Positions 21,646-29,962 of a stretch of 64,000 nt of DNA are shown here, piece by piece. Under the pieces are notes generated by a model. That model ran no database searches. It saw only the letters and a program-made list of their open reading frames with translations, and had not been told where the DNA came from. Source of the stretch: Pirellulales bacterium (GTDB lineage Bacteria; Planctomycetota; Planctomycetia; Pirellulales; JAEUIK01); assembly GCA_019694455.1 (NCBI GenBank), contig JAIBBY010000021.1, forward strand, positions 1 to 64,000. The letters are read 5' to 3'. Positions within the stretch are counted from its first letter, which is position 1, and every line of letters starts with the position of its first letter. The translations under genes and the position numbers were made by a program.

Positions 21646-22916
21646 GACTGCAAATGATCGGCTGCAGTCATCACAACGCCACGGTCGAGCGCCGCGAGCG
21701 GCTGGCGTTCAGCCCCGCGCAGGCGCGCGACGCGCTGTGCCGTTTTCGCGCCGATTTTCCCCAGGCCGAGGCGGTGCTGCTCTCCACCTGCAACCGCATC
21801 GAGGTCTACACCGCCGCGGAAACGGGCGACGCCGCCCCCACCCATGAGCAGGTGGCGGAGTTCTTGGCGCGGTTCCACAACGTGCCGCTGCACGATGTGT
21901 TCGACGACCTGTTCGAGCGCACGGGCGAAGACGTGGTGCGACATCTGTTCACCGTCGCGGCCAGTCTCGACAGCATGGTGGTGGGCGAGCCGCAGATCCT
22001 TTCGCAGGTCAAGCAGGCCTATCAATTGGCCACCGACGAGCATGCCGCCGGGCCGCTGTCGCATGCCGTCTTTCAGGCGGCCCTGCGCGTGGCCAAGCGC
22101 GTCGCCGCCGAAACGGCCATTCATCAAAAACGGGTCAGCATCCCCAGCGTGGCGGTGGCCGACTTCGCCAGCCAAATCTTTGAGCGCTTCGACGATAAGC
22201 GCGTGCTCTTGATCGGCGCGGGCGAAATGGGCGAGGAGACGCTCCGCTATCTCCGCGACGAGGGCGCCCGCGACATCACCGTGCTCAATCGCAGCTATGA
22301 GCGCGCCCGCGAACTGGCCGCGCAGTGCGGCGCGCGGGCGTTGCCGTGGGAGCAGCTTTTTCCGCAGCTTGCCGCCGCCGACCTGGTGGTGGGCACAACC
22401 GGCGCCGAAATGCCGATTGTGCGAATCGAGGATTACCGCCGCATCGAGCCGCAGCGCTATCAAAAGCCGCTGTTCATTCTCGATCTGGCGATGCCGCGCG
22501 ATTTTGACCCTAGGATCGGAGATTGCCTGCAAGTGTTTCTCTACTCGATCGACGATCTGCGCGCCGCCTGCGAACAAAACCGCGCCGAGCGCGACGCCGA
22601 ACTGCCGGGCGCCTTGAGCATCGTGGAAGATGAGACGCAGCGCTTTATGACCGATTTGCATCACCGGGCCACCGGGCCCATCATCAAGCGGCTCAAGCAG
22701 GATTGGCAGGCGCCGAAGGAAGAGGAATTGCGGCGGCTCTTCAACAAACTGCCCGAACTCGACGACCGCGCTCGGCTGGAAATCTTGCAATCGTTCGACC
22801 GGCTGCTCAATAAGCTATTGCATCCGCCGCTCGAGGCGCTGCGCGACGAAGCGCAGCACGGCATCCCCCACGCGCTGGTCGACGCCTTCAAGCGACTGTT
22901 TCAGTTGAAGGATTAA
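21642..22916 (+). CDS. hemA: Glutamyl-tRNA reductase
   Basis: A 424-residue HemA that reduces glutamyl-tRNA to glutamate-1-semialdehyde, the first committed step of tetrapyrrole synthesis. The N-terminal catalytic domain has GCSHHNATVERRERLAF and the nucleophile C50 in LLSTCNRIEVY. EPQILSQVKQAYQLA and the NADPH-binding LIGAGEMGEETLRYL follow. The C-terminal dimerisation domain contains LFNKLPELDDRARLEI and LLNKLLHPPLEAL. It overlaps the preceding CcsA/HemX gene by 4 bases. hemC and hemD are not seen. The next gene is on the other strand, 10 bases away. Confidence 0.95.
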   Translation: MRLQMIGCSHHNATVERRERLAFSPAQARDALCRFRADFPQAEAVLLSTCNRIEVYTAAETGDAAPTHEQVAEFLARFHNVPLHDVFDDLFERTGEDVVRHLFTVAASLDSMVVGEPQILSQVKQAYQLATDEHAAGPLSHAVFQAALRVAKRVAAETAIHQKRVSIPSVAVADFASQIFERFDDKRVLLIGAGEMGEETLRYLRDEGARDITVLNRSYERARELAAQCGARALPWEQLFPQLAAADLVVGTTGAEMPIVRIEDYRRIEPQRYQKPLFILDLAMPRDFDPRIGDCLQVFLYSIDDLRAACEQNRAERDAELPGALSIVEDETQRFMTDLHHRATGPIIKRLKQDWQAPKEEELRRLFNKLPELDDRARLEILQSFDRLLNKLLHPPLEALRDEAQHGIPHALVDAFKRLFQLKD

Positions 22917-22926
22917 CGCCGCGCCG

Positions 22927-23988
22927 CTACACGGGCGAACCAGTGGCGCCGAAGACCGTCAGCGCCTCACTCGTCGCGGGCGCCGAGCGCGCCGCTCGCT
23001 CCTCCGCTGGCCGCTCGCGCGGCGGCAGGCAGCGCGATTCCACCAGCCAATAGAAGCAGTAGCCGGCCGGGATCATCACCGTCACGCCCGTCGCCGCCGC
23101 CAGCCAAGTGGGGCCGGGCAAGTGGTCGCTGATGAGCTTGGCGCCGACCGGATGAATCAGGTAGATGCTGTACGAGAACTTGCCAACCTCGGCCAATGGC
23201 CGCCAGGTGAGCAGCGCGTCCAGCGGTTTGAGCAAGAACAACAGCATCGCAAAGCCAAACGCCACCACGCTGGTTTGATCGAAGCTATGCGGACGGATCT
23301 CGTGAAACAAATCGGGCCGGAACTGCCAAAAAGCGGCCGGCACAAGCAATAGCGCCACCCGCGCGTCGCGCGCCAGCGCGTAGTACACCGCCACTCCGGC
23401 CGCGAAATGCAGCCACAGCCCATCGAAAAAGAAGCCCACGACCGGATACGGCCACGCCAGCACCAGCGCCGTCACCAGGGCCACGCCGGGAAAGTACCAG
23501 CGCCGCAGCAATCCGGCGACGAGATAAAACTGCTCCTCGTAGCACAAGGTCCAGGTGATTGTGAGCAGGCCAATCATCGGCGCTCCAAACAGGTGCGGAC
23601 GCCACGACTCGGTGAGCGTGAGATTGCCCAGCCACTGCGACGGAGTGAGCGCGGTCGCCGGCACGAGTCCGCCGACCCCGCCGCGCGTCGCGGCCCACAG
23701 CGACAGCGCGGCGGTCACCGCCAGCGCCGCCCAATAAGGAGGATAGATGCGCCGCAGTCGACGCCGCATGTAGCCGCCAAAGCTCGACGACCGCTCCACC
23801 GCCGCGCTGATGCAATAGCCCGAGATGACAAAGAAGACCGGCACGCCGAGCCAGCCCCAATGCCAGAGGCTTGGCTCGCGCGAGGCGACCGAGTGGCAGG
23901 CGACGACCGCCAGGCAGGCCAGCGCGCGCCAGACGTCGAGCGATTGATAGCGCGCGGCGACGGCGGATGATGGCGCGAGTGTGCTCAC
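22927..23988 (-). CDS. Acyltransferase family 3 (OafA-like) membrane protein
   Basis: A 353-residue integral membrane O-acyltransferase. The family's opening is present: YQSLDVWRALACLAVVACHS, including the catalytic histidine, followed by GVPVFFVISGYCISAA. About ten hydrophobic segments run to the end. Known members acetylate cell-surface polysaccharides using acyl-CoA, so modification of the exopolysaccharide made elsewhere in this window is possible. The GTG start at 23988 has an AGG close upstream. It converges with hemA. Confidence 0.85.
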   Translation of the reverse strand: MSTLAPSSAVAARYQSLDVWRALACLAVVACHSVASREPSLWHWGWLGVPVFFVISGYCISAAVERSSSFGGYMRRRLRRIYPPYWAALAVTAALSLWAATRGGVGGLVPATALTPSQWLGNLTLTESWRPHLFGAPMIGLLTITWTLCYEEQFYLVAGLLRRWYFPGVALVTALVLAWPYPVVGFFFDGLWLHFAAGVAVYYALARDARVALLLVPAAFWQFRPDLFHEIRPHSFDQTSVVAFGFAMLLFLLKPLDALLTWRPLAEVGKFSYSIYLIHPVGAKLISDHLPGPTWLAAATGVTVMIPAGYCFYWLVESRCLPPRERPAEERAARSAPATSEALTVFGATGSPV

Positions 23989-24100
23989 ACCTAGAATCTA
24001 GGTTGTGCGCGGCCTGCGGACCGATTCAATCGTGCCGATTGTGCGGGGTTGGCGGTCGGCGTGCCGATTGCCGCAGAACTAGCCGCCGGCCAGGCACGCA

Positions 24101-24206
24101 TTCATCCCCTAGGGCGATGCCCTAGGCTACGGTGAATAGAACGCGTGCGGCCAGCGGTCATTCCAGCACCGTAGCCTGGGGTCAGCGCTAGCGCCACCCC
24201 AGGTAC
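24101..24206. repeat. Module A repeat, copy 1 (long imperfect inverted repeat)
   Basis: The left end CCCTAGGGCGATGCCCTAGG is itself a hairpin. GGCTACGGTGAAT on the left pairs with ATTCCAGCACCGTAGCC on the right, and the right end CCTGGGG...CCCCAGG forms another hairpin. Copy 3 is at 30046-30158 and a left-half copy is at 24612-24646. Confidence 0.75.
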
Positions 24207-24229
24207 ATATTGGCGCATTCCGTGTCATT

Positions 24230-24611
24230 CATCACCGAGGGCTCTCTTCTCCCTCGCCCCCGCGCAGCAGGGGGAGAGGGTGGCGGTCGCCAGACCGCCG
24301 GGTGAGGGGGGCGCTTCTCTTGATTTGAAAAACCCTCATCCGGCCTTCGGCCACCTTCTCCCAAAGGGAGAAGGTCGAACTCGACTCACCTCTCGCGCTA
24401 GCGCCGCCCCAGTACGCGTTCATCCCCGAGGGCACTCTTCTCCCTCGCCCCCGCGCAGCAGGGGGAGAGGGTGGCGGTCGCCAGACCGCCGGGTGAGGGG
24501 GGCGCTTCTCTTGATTTGAAAAACCCTCATCCGGCCTTCGGCCACCTTCTCCCAAAGGGAGAAGGCCGAACTCGACTCACCTCTCGCGCTAGCGCCGCCC
24601 CAGTACGCGTT
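24230..24611. repeat. Tandem duplication of 191-bp REP-like module B
   Basis: Copy 1 is 24230-24420 and copy 2 is 24421-24611, nearly identical. Each unit contains CTCCCTCGCCCCC paired with GGGGGAGAGGG, GGCGGTCGCCAGACCGCC, CCGGCCTTCGGCC, and CTTCTCCCAAAGGGAGAAG, all inverted pairs able to fold on either strand. Confidence 0.85.
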
Positions 24612-24646
24612 CATCACCTAGGGCGATGCCCTAGGCTACGGTGAAT
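24612..24646. repeat. Module A repeat, left half only (copy 2)
   Basis: It repeats the left arm of copy 1 (CCTAGGGCGATGCCCTAGG, then GGCTACGGTGAAT) directly after the module B tandem. The right arm is missing. Confidence 0.65.
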
Positions 24647-24742
24647 GCTTGGCCGTTGGCCAAACAGGCGCCTCCGCGTCTTGGCGTCTCGGCGGTTCAA
24701 CTTTCTCCCTAGCCACTATTCACTCGCCACTCACCACTTCCC

Positions 24743-26161
24743 TCAATCCACTCCATGCACAATCACGGTCTTGCTCTCGGTCATTTCCAGAATCGCGTAC
24801 TTGGGGCCCTCCTTGCCCAGGCCGCTCTCCTTGAGTCCGCCGTATGGCATCAGGTCGGCCCGCCACTGCGGTCCCCCATTGATGTGGATGTTGCCGCTCT
24901 CGGCGTCGCGGGCAAAGCGCAGCGCGCGGTTCAGATCGCGCGTGAAGATGGCCGCGCTCAACCCATAGCGACTGTCGTTGGCCAGGCGCAGCGCGTCTTC
25001 CACGCTGGCCGCGCGGGTCACGGCCACCGCCGGGCCAAACAGTTCGTCGCAACTGACGCGCATCTCGGGGCGCACATCGGCCACGATGGTTGGTTGAAAG
25101 AGACCGCCGTCGCGCGATCCGCCTTGCACCACCCGCGCGCCGCCGGCGACCGCCTCGCCGATCCAACTTTCCACGCGCGCGGCGTCTGACTCGCGAATCA
25201 TGGGGCCCATCTGGATCGCCGGGTCGAGCGGGTTGCCCGTCGAGATGTTGGCGACCAGCGGCGCAAGCGAGTCGATAAAATTGCCATACACTTTGGCGCC
25301 GGCGATGATTCGCTGCGCCGAGATGCACACCTGCCCGGCGTTGGCGTAGCCGTTGACCGCCACGGCGCGAGCGGCCAACTCCAGATCGGCGTCGTCCAAA
25401 ATGACGACCGGGCTGTTTGAGCCCAGTTCGAGCGTCACTCGTTTGATGCCGGCGGCGCGGGTGATGTGCTCGCCAATTTCGCGGCTGCCGGTGAAGCTGA
25501 TCTTGCGCACGCGCGGGTCGCCGCAGATGGCGTCTCCCAGTTTGCCGCCGGGGCCGGTCACGCAGGCGATGGCCTCGGGCGGCAGGCCCGCCTCCAGCAA
25601 TATCTCGACCAGCGCCAGCGCCGACAGCGGGGTGTCGCTGGCGGGCTTGATGATGACCGCGTTGCCGCCGGCCAGCGCGGGGCCCACCTTGTGGGCGACG
25701 AGGTTCAAGGGAAAGTTGAACGGCGTGATCGCGGCCACCACGCCGCACGGCACGCGAATCGTGAAGCCAAGCCGCCCCGCGCCGCCGGGCGCCGCGTCGA
25801 GCGGCAACGTCTCGCCGGTCAGGCGGCGGGCTTCCTCGGCCGATAGCTCCAGCACCTCGATCGCGCGGCCCGCTTCTGCCCGCGCCTCGGCAATGATCTT
25901 TCCTTCTTCGCGGCTGATCGTTTCGGCCAGATTGTCCTGGCGCTGGCGCACTAGCGCGGCGGCGCGGCGCAGGATGCCGGCGCGGTCATAGGCAGCCAGG
26001 CCGCGCATGATCTCGGCGCCAGCGACCAGCCCGGACAAGGCCCGATCGACATCGGCGAGTGTGCCCCGTGGCACGGTGTCGACAATCGAGCCATCGAAGG
26101 GGTTGACGACGTCGATCGTCTCGTCGGCGCCGGTCCACTGGCTGGCGATGAACATCTGCAT
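24743..26161 (-). CDS. NAD(P)-dependent aldehyde dehydrogenase
   Basis: A 472-residue aldehyde dehydrogenase superfamily enzyme oxidising an aldehyde to the acid in the cytoplasm. The general-base glutamate lies in VTLELGSNSPVVIL and the nucleophilic cysteine in GYANAGQVCISAQRI. The cofactor site includes ITPFNFPLNLVAHKVGPALA and FTGSREIGEHI. The end SGLGKEGPKYAILEMTE resembles lactaldehyde, phosphonoacetaldehyde and non-phosphorylating glyceraldehyde-3-phosphate dehydrogenases, so the exact substrate is open. The start at ATG 26161 has an alternative at codon 3. It has no co-oriented partner close by. Confidence 0.9.
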   Translation of the reverse strand: MQMFIASQWTGADETIDVVNPFDGSIVDTVPRGTLADVDRALSGLVAGAEIMRGLAAYDRAGILRRAAALVRQRQDNLAETISREEGKIIAEARAEAGRAIEVLELSAEEARRLTGETLPLDAAPGGAGRLGFTIRVPCGVVAAITPFNFPLNLVAHKVGPALAGGNAVIIKPASDTPLSALALVEILLEAGLPPEAIACVTGPGGKLGDAICGDPRVRKISFTGSREIGEHITRAAGIKRVTLELGSNSPVVILDDADLELAARAVAVNGYANAGQVCISAQRIIAGAKVYGNFIDSLAPLVANISTGNPLDPAIQMGPMIRESDAARVESWIGEAVAGGARVVQGGSRDGGLFQPTIVADVRPEMRVSCDELFGPAVAVTRAASVEDALRLANDSRYGLSAAIFTRDLNRALRFARDAESGNIHINGGPQWRADLMPYGGLKESGLGKEGPKYAILEMTESKTVIVHGVD

Positions 26162-26262
26162 GGCGGCCTCGCCCTCCCTGCCCGCTGCAAGCTTTTTCTG
26201 TTTCGCGTACTAGACACTCCAGAATCGTAACGCCGCGCGGCAGAGAATCGAGAGGGGAAGCG

Positions 26263-26583
26263 TCACTCGCGGGCAAACGGCATGCGCGGCGGCGCGGTTT
26301 CCCACATCAGATCGACTTCTTCGGGGGTCAATCCGTAGGCCTCGTTGACCAGATCGCTAATCCGCCGCTCCAAAACCAGCGCTTCGGCGGCGCGCTCGCG
26401 GGCAGGGGCGATGGTGCGTTGCCACTCGTCGCGAAGGCTGGCCAACCCGGCGGCGCTAAGCGGCCGTCGCCGCCCGCGCAGCTTTCTCGCTTCGGCGACC
26501 CATTCGTCGCAATCGAGTTCGGTCGCCGCTTGCAGCTTCTTGTGTCCTGGTTCAGCGTGAACTGGAATTTTCGCATCGTGGCG
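26263..26583 (-). pseudogene. C-terminal remnant of an Eco57I-type DNA methyltransferase
   Basis: An open frame of about 107 codons, bounded upstream by TAA at 26584-26586 and with no ATG. Its end reads RISDLVNEAYGLTPEEVDLM followed by WETAPPRMPFARE, which is how many large N6-adenine methyltransferases and type IIG-like enzymes (Eco57I/PglX class) end. The preceding HAEPGHKKLQAATELDCDEW fits the helical linker of that family. The methyltransferase body is absent, so this is read as a decayed fragment. A start at TTG 26445 would give a 60-residue protein, which I consider unlikely to be functional. Confidence 0.5.
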
Positions 26584-26902
26584 TTAGCGGGTTAGGGGGT
26601 TGTTAAGGGTTCAAGCTCCTGGGGCTACTCGCGAAGTCGCCTTTCATATCTCAGCGGCCACGATCTTCCGCGCGGCTGGCGTGTGAGCGCGCCACGAATT
26701 TGACCCCTCCGGCGGGCTCACTTATCATGCCAAATCCCCCCCGATGGACGGCGGCGGCCCAGCGCGGCCGGCGCCAAGACGGGCCTTGCGCCCCACAAGT
26801 CGGCGGGGCCGCTGGCGATTGGTTGAACCTTAAACGCCTCGCCGGCTCACGCGAGCTTCTCCTCTTATATCTACCGCACCCAACGCCGAGGCTGTTCTCC
26901 GC
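26584..26902. other. Intergenic region upstream of the sugar amidotransferase gene
   Basis: About 320 bases with no convincing gene. The left end may be the broken upstream part of the methyltransferase remnant. No promoter with good spacing was recognised. Confidence 0.4.
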
Positions 26903-28093
26903 ATGGCTGAAGCCACCCTGCACACCCCCCAGGCAGGCCCAGCGCCCGGCGCGGCGCCCAAGAAGGTCTACAAAACCTGCACGCGCTGCGTGATGGACGA
27001 GCGGGCGCCAAAAATCCGCTTCGACGCCGACGGCGTTTGCACGCACTGCCACGTTCACGACATGCTCGCCCGCATGTTTCCCACCGGCGAGCAGGGAGAC
27101 GCCTTCCTCAAGAAAATGGCCGACCGCATGCGGCGCGACGGTCGCGGGCGGCAATACGACTGCATCGTCGGCCTCAGCGGCGGGCGCGACACCACCTATT
27201 GCCTCTACAAGTGCGTGCAACTCGGGCTGCGGCCGTTGGCGGTCCACTTCGACAACGGCTGGGACAGCGAGATCGCCAAGAACAACATTCAACGCGTCTG
27301 CGACAAGCTCGATGTCGACCTGCACACCATCATCGCCGATTGGGAAGAATCGCGCGAGCTGACCAACTGCACCATTCGCGCGTCGTTGCCGTACATCGAC
27401 CTGACCGACGACATCGGCATTGTCCGCGCGCTGTACGACAGCGCCGCCGAGGAAGGGGTGCGCTGGATCATCCACAGCCATTCGTTCCGCACCGAAGGCA
27501 TCAACCCCTTGCTCTGGAACTATGTCGATGGCCGCCTGGTACGCAGCCTCATCAAGCGCTTCGGCCGCATGAAGCTAAAGCACTTCAAGAACGTCGACCT
27601 GCGGCACTTTCTCTATTGGGCGGTGATCAAGCGGATCAACGTCTTCACCATCACCAATCATTACGACGACGCCGACGCCGAGATCGACGAATTCCTCAAG
27701 CGCGAGTTTTGCTGGCAGGACACCGGCGGCTGGCATTTTGACAACGAGATTTTTGGCCTCCAGTGCTACTACACGCGGCACAAGTTCGGCTTCGATTGGC
27801 GCATGGTCGAGGTCGCCGCGCTGGTCCGCGAGGGACTCATGAGCCGCGACGAGGGGCTGGCCAGGCTCGACGAAGTGCCCGCCATCGAGCGCAAGGAAAT
27901 CGTCGACTACGCGCTGAAGAAGCAGGGCATCTCGGAGGCGGAGTTCGCTGAGATCATGGCGGCCGAGCCCAAATACTTCACCGACTACCCGACGTACTAC
28001 CCGATCTTGAAGCTCTTCCGCCTGCCGATCAAATGGCTGTGCCGGATGAACGTGCTCCCCCCGCACGCGTACGAGAAATACTTTGAGCTGTAA
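26903..28093 (+). CDS. N-acetyl sugar amidotransferase (WbpG-like)
   Basis: A 396-residue member of the family of Pseudomonas WbpG, which converts an acetamido group of a nucleotide sugar to an amidino group using ammonia from HisH/HisF-like partners. Two CxxC pairs lie near the N-terminus (C26/C29 and C46/C49, in TCTRCVMDE and VCTHCHVHD), probably binding zinc. The PP-loop for ATP is IVGLSGGRDTTYCLY (SGGRD, residues 92-96). NHYDDADAEIDEFLKREF is a family landmark. No hisH or hisF paralogue lies nearby, so the ammonia source must be elsewhere. A role in surface glycan synthesis is likely. Confidence 0.85.
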   Translation: MAEATLHTPQAGPAPGAAPKKVYKTCTRCVMDERAPKIRFDADGVCTHCHVHDMLARMFPTGEQGDAFLKKMADRMRRDGRGRQYDCIVGLSGGRDTTYCLYKCVQLGLRPLAVHFDNGWDSEIAKNNIQRVCDKLDVDLHTIIADWEESRELTNCTIRASLPYIDLTDDIGIVRALYDSAAEEGVRWIIHSHSFRTEGINPLLWNYVDGRLVRSLIKRFGRMKLKHFKNVDLRHFLYWAVIKRINVFTITNHYDDADAEIDEFLKREFCWQDTGGWHFDNEIFGLQCYYTRHKFGFDWRMVEVAALVREGLMSRDEGLARLDEVPAIERKEIVDYALKKQGISEAEFAEIMAAEPKYFTDYPTYYPILKLFRLPIKWLCRMNVLPPHAYEKYFEL

Positions 28094-28149
28094 GAGGGGG
28101 GCGGGAACCTGTTAACGACTAACAACCGCTGACACAGCGGGCATCTCGT

Positions 28150-28356
28150 ATGAGCACCGACGGCGAATCGATTTTGCGGGCGGCGTTGCAACTCTCGGAG
28201 GCGGACCAGATCGAACTGGCCACGCGTCTACTGGCGGAAGTCTCGCCGCCGGGCACGCTGTCGCTCGACGATCCGGCGCTGTTGGACGAACTCGATCGCC
28301 GCGCTCACGATGGCGCCGATACGATCCCTTGGCGCCAGTTGGAAGCCGAAGGCTGA
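28150..28356 (+). CDS. Orphan addiction-module antitoxin-like protein
   Basis: A 68-residue acidic protein of the 'addiction module component' type: ALQLSEADQIELATRLLAEV at the start, then LLDELDRRAHDGADTIPWRQ. Relatives pair with a downstream ParE/RelE-type toxin. None follows here: the frame that starts in the TGATG of its stop encodes no toxin-like sequence and runs into a hairpin and a repeat. It may be an orphan antitoxin, or the toxin may have been lost. Confidence 0.6.
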   Translation: MSTDGESILRAALQLSEADQIELATRLLAEVSPPGTLSLDDPALLDELDRRAHDGADTIPWRQLEAEG

Positions 28357-28370
28357 TGGCGCAAAGAAAT

Positions 28371-28399
28371 CGCCCAGGGGTCGGCGGTCCCCCTGGGCG
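28371..28399 (+). terminator. Perfect 10-bp hairpin after the antitoxin-like gene
   Basis: CGCCCAGGGG (28371-28380) pairs fully with CCCCTGGGCG (28390-28399) around a 9-base loop. No U-run follows, so it may be a weak terminator or an mRNA-protecting hairpin. Confidence 0.4.
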
Positions 28400-28492
28400 G
28401 TGCAACCAACTTGTTACGGATGGTCAGGTTAGCTTGCTGACTTCAAAATCGTTGAGCGAGCCACCAGCGGTGATTCGCACGCCCGCCTTGCC

Positions 28493-28555
28493 GGCAGCGC
28501 AGTAGGGGGAAAGGGTGGCAGTCGCAAAACCGCCGGGTGAGGGGGGCGCCGGATC
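28493..28555. repeat. Diverged module B fragment (copy at 28.5 kb)
   Basis: GGGGGAAAGGGTGGCAGTCG and CCGCCGGGTGAGGGGGGCGC match the middle of the 191-bp unit at 24230-24611 with several differences. Confidence 0.55.
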
Positions 28556-28741
28556 AACTCGAGGGCGGGAACGCCTGGCGAAAAACGCGCCCAACCGCTT
28601 CCGTGCTTTCGAGTTACGGATATTGCTTGTTCGGCACGGCCGCCGCCAGCGATTCCCCCTTCAAAAAAATTCTTCTCCCCCGCGAACCTGGCGGCCGATG
28701 GCTTGTCTGTATCCAAATCGCGGGGAGATTTGCGGGCCTGG

Positions 28742-28781
28742 GGGTCAGTCCCATCGCTGTTAAGGCAAACTGGATTGACCC
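28742..28781. repeat. Inverted repeat GGGTCAGTCC / GGATTGACCC
   Basis: A ten-base arm at 28742-28751 pairs with 28772-28781 with one G-U wobble around a 20-base loop. Such GGGGTCA/TGACCCC ends are reminiscent of small non-autonomous elements. Confidence 0.35.
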
Positions 28782-28898
28782 TGACGCCAAGTCGTGTCAG
28801 GCTTGTAAGGACATCCCCGGCGAGGTGAGGAAAGGCTGACCCGTCAGCCCGGACTCACTCGCAACCAACTTCTTTTTCTCGAACGCGCTTAGCGCAGG

Positions 28899-29204
28899 AT
28901 GACATCGATGCGTACGCAGTTCAACGCCAACACGACCAGCCGCGTCCTTGGTAACCGCCAAGACAGCCGCTTCGTGACGGTCACGAACAGCGGGCATGCG
29001 ATTGCGCTAACGCACTCCATTCCTGCATGGCACTGGTATGCCGCGGCAACCGAGATGCGCGCTACAGCAATGAAGCGCGCATTGAAATCGGCATGTCGCG
29101 CGCTGACCGGCCGACTGGCAAGCGTACGCGTACGCCTGTCGTCGGTGGTCGTCGATCGCAGTAGCGATCGCCCGGCGCCGCCCGCCTGCGTCAGTTTGGT
29201 CTAA
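28899..29204 (+). CDS. Doubtful hypothetical protein (101 residues)
   Basis: An open frame beginning MTSMRTQFNANTTSRVLG, with another possible start at 28911. The product is basic and Ser/Arg/Ala-rich with no recognised domain or membrane segment. Third-position GC is less biased than in neighbouring genes. It could be a chance frame. Confidence 0.25.
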   Translation: MTSMRTQFNANTTSRVLGNRQDSRFVTVTNSGHAIALTHSIPAWHWYAAATEMRATAMKRALKSACRALTGRLASVRVRLSSVVVDRSSDRPAPPACVSLV

Positions 29205-29355
29205 CGCGAAAGTATTCGCCCCAGATCAAAACTGAGACTCGACGCAGGCCGGTCCTAGCCGACACGGTGGAGCTTGGCGTTTTTCGCCATGTTTCACTCG
29301 CGAGGCCAGGTTTTCGGCGTGGCTGTCATTGGCCCCATTCGTTCACGCCTTACGC

Positions 29356-29360
29356 AGGAA
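29356..29360 (+). promoter_or_regulatory. Shine-Dalgarno that sets the sigma-factor start at 29369
   Basis: AGGAA lies 8 bases before ATG 29369. The longer open frame to 29267 lacks a site and adds residues not seen in the family. Confidence 0.6.
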
Positions 29361-29368
29361 TTATTCAT

Positions 29369-29962
29369 ATGCAACTGCTCGAAGAAGAAGACTTACTGAC
29401 CCTCGAACCGCTCGAAGAACAAACGGTCGGCCAGTTGGTGCTGGCCGCTCAGGACGGCGACCGCGACGCCTTTGGCGAGCTGGTGCGGCGCTTTGAGCAG
29501 GCGGTGCTGGCCATCGCGCTGCGGCGGCTGAAGAACTACGCCGAGGCGCAAGAACTGTCGCAAGAGGTGTTTGTGCAGGCGCTGCGCAAGCTCGACCAGT
29601 TGCGCGAGCCCGAGTGCTTTGGCGGCTGGTTGCGATCGATCACGGTGCGGTTGGCGATCAACCGCATGGTGCGTCGGCAGCCCGAGCGCGGGACCGAGCC
29701 AGAGACCTTGGCCGCGACCTGCATCGAGACCAAGACGCCGCTGACCGAGGCCCTGGCGAGCGAGCGGCGCCGGCAGGTGCGCGACAGCCTCGATCGGCTG
29801 CGCAAGCTGGACCGGGAGACGCTAGTGGCGTTCTACGTCGAGGGTCAAACGCTGATCGAGATGTCGACGGCGTTCGACTCGCCGATCGGCACCATCAAGC
29901 GGCGGCTGCACGTCGCCCGCAAGCGACTGGCGCGCGAGCTCGAGTCGCTGGCCGTGGCGTGA
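29369..29962 (+). CDS. ECF-type RNA polymerase sigma factor
   Basis: A 197-residue sigma-70 family ECF factor. Region 2 spans about residues 30-100 (DAFGELVRRFEQAVLAIALR, then EAQELSQEVFVQALRKLDQL and the -10-binding WLRSITVRLAINRMVRR). Region 4 spans about 135-190 (LRKLDRETLVAFYVEGQTLI, then SPIGTIKRRLHVARKRLARE, the helix-turn-helix). No anti-sigma factor follows. The next 575 bases hold a repeat and a structured leader before a phage-like cassette. Whether it drives that cassette is untested; the candidate promoter there looks sigma-70-like. Confidence 0.9.
   Translation: MQLLEEEDLLTLEPLEEQTVGQLVLAAQDGDRDAFGELVRRFEQAVLAIALRRLKNYAEAQELSQEVFVQALRKLDQLREPECFGGWLRSITVRLAINRMVRRQPERGTEPETLAATCIETKTPLTEALASERRRQVRDSLDRLRKLDRETLVAFYVEGQTLIEMSTAFDSPIGTIKRRLHVARKRLARELESLAVA

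Larger units (their letters stand above)
23989..24742. other. 754-base repeat-rich intergenic region
   Basis: There is no credible gene. It contains two copies of module A (24101-24206 and 24612-24646) and a tandem duplication of module B (24230-24611). Open frames here only translate the repeats. Confidence 0.75.
28400..28898. other. Intergenic region with repeat and stem-loop, no gene seen
   Basis: It holds a diverged module B copy (28493-28555) and a stem-loop (28742-28781). Frames on both strands are short, are interrupted by repeat sequence and resemble nothing known. Confidence 0.5.

Noticed and set aside
24230-24611. CRISPR array
   Set aside because: Only two long, nearly identical units with no short repeat/spacer pattern and no cas genes.
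24232-24617. Two related minus-strand frames with near-identical products
   Set aside because: They only translate the tandem module B repeat. Similarity between them reflects the DNA duplication.
28355-28520. Toxin partner of the antitoxin-like gene starting in its stop codon
   Set aside because: The frame runs through the hairpin and repeat and has no ParE/RelE-like sequence.
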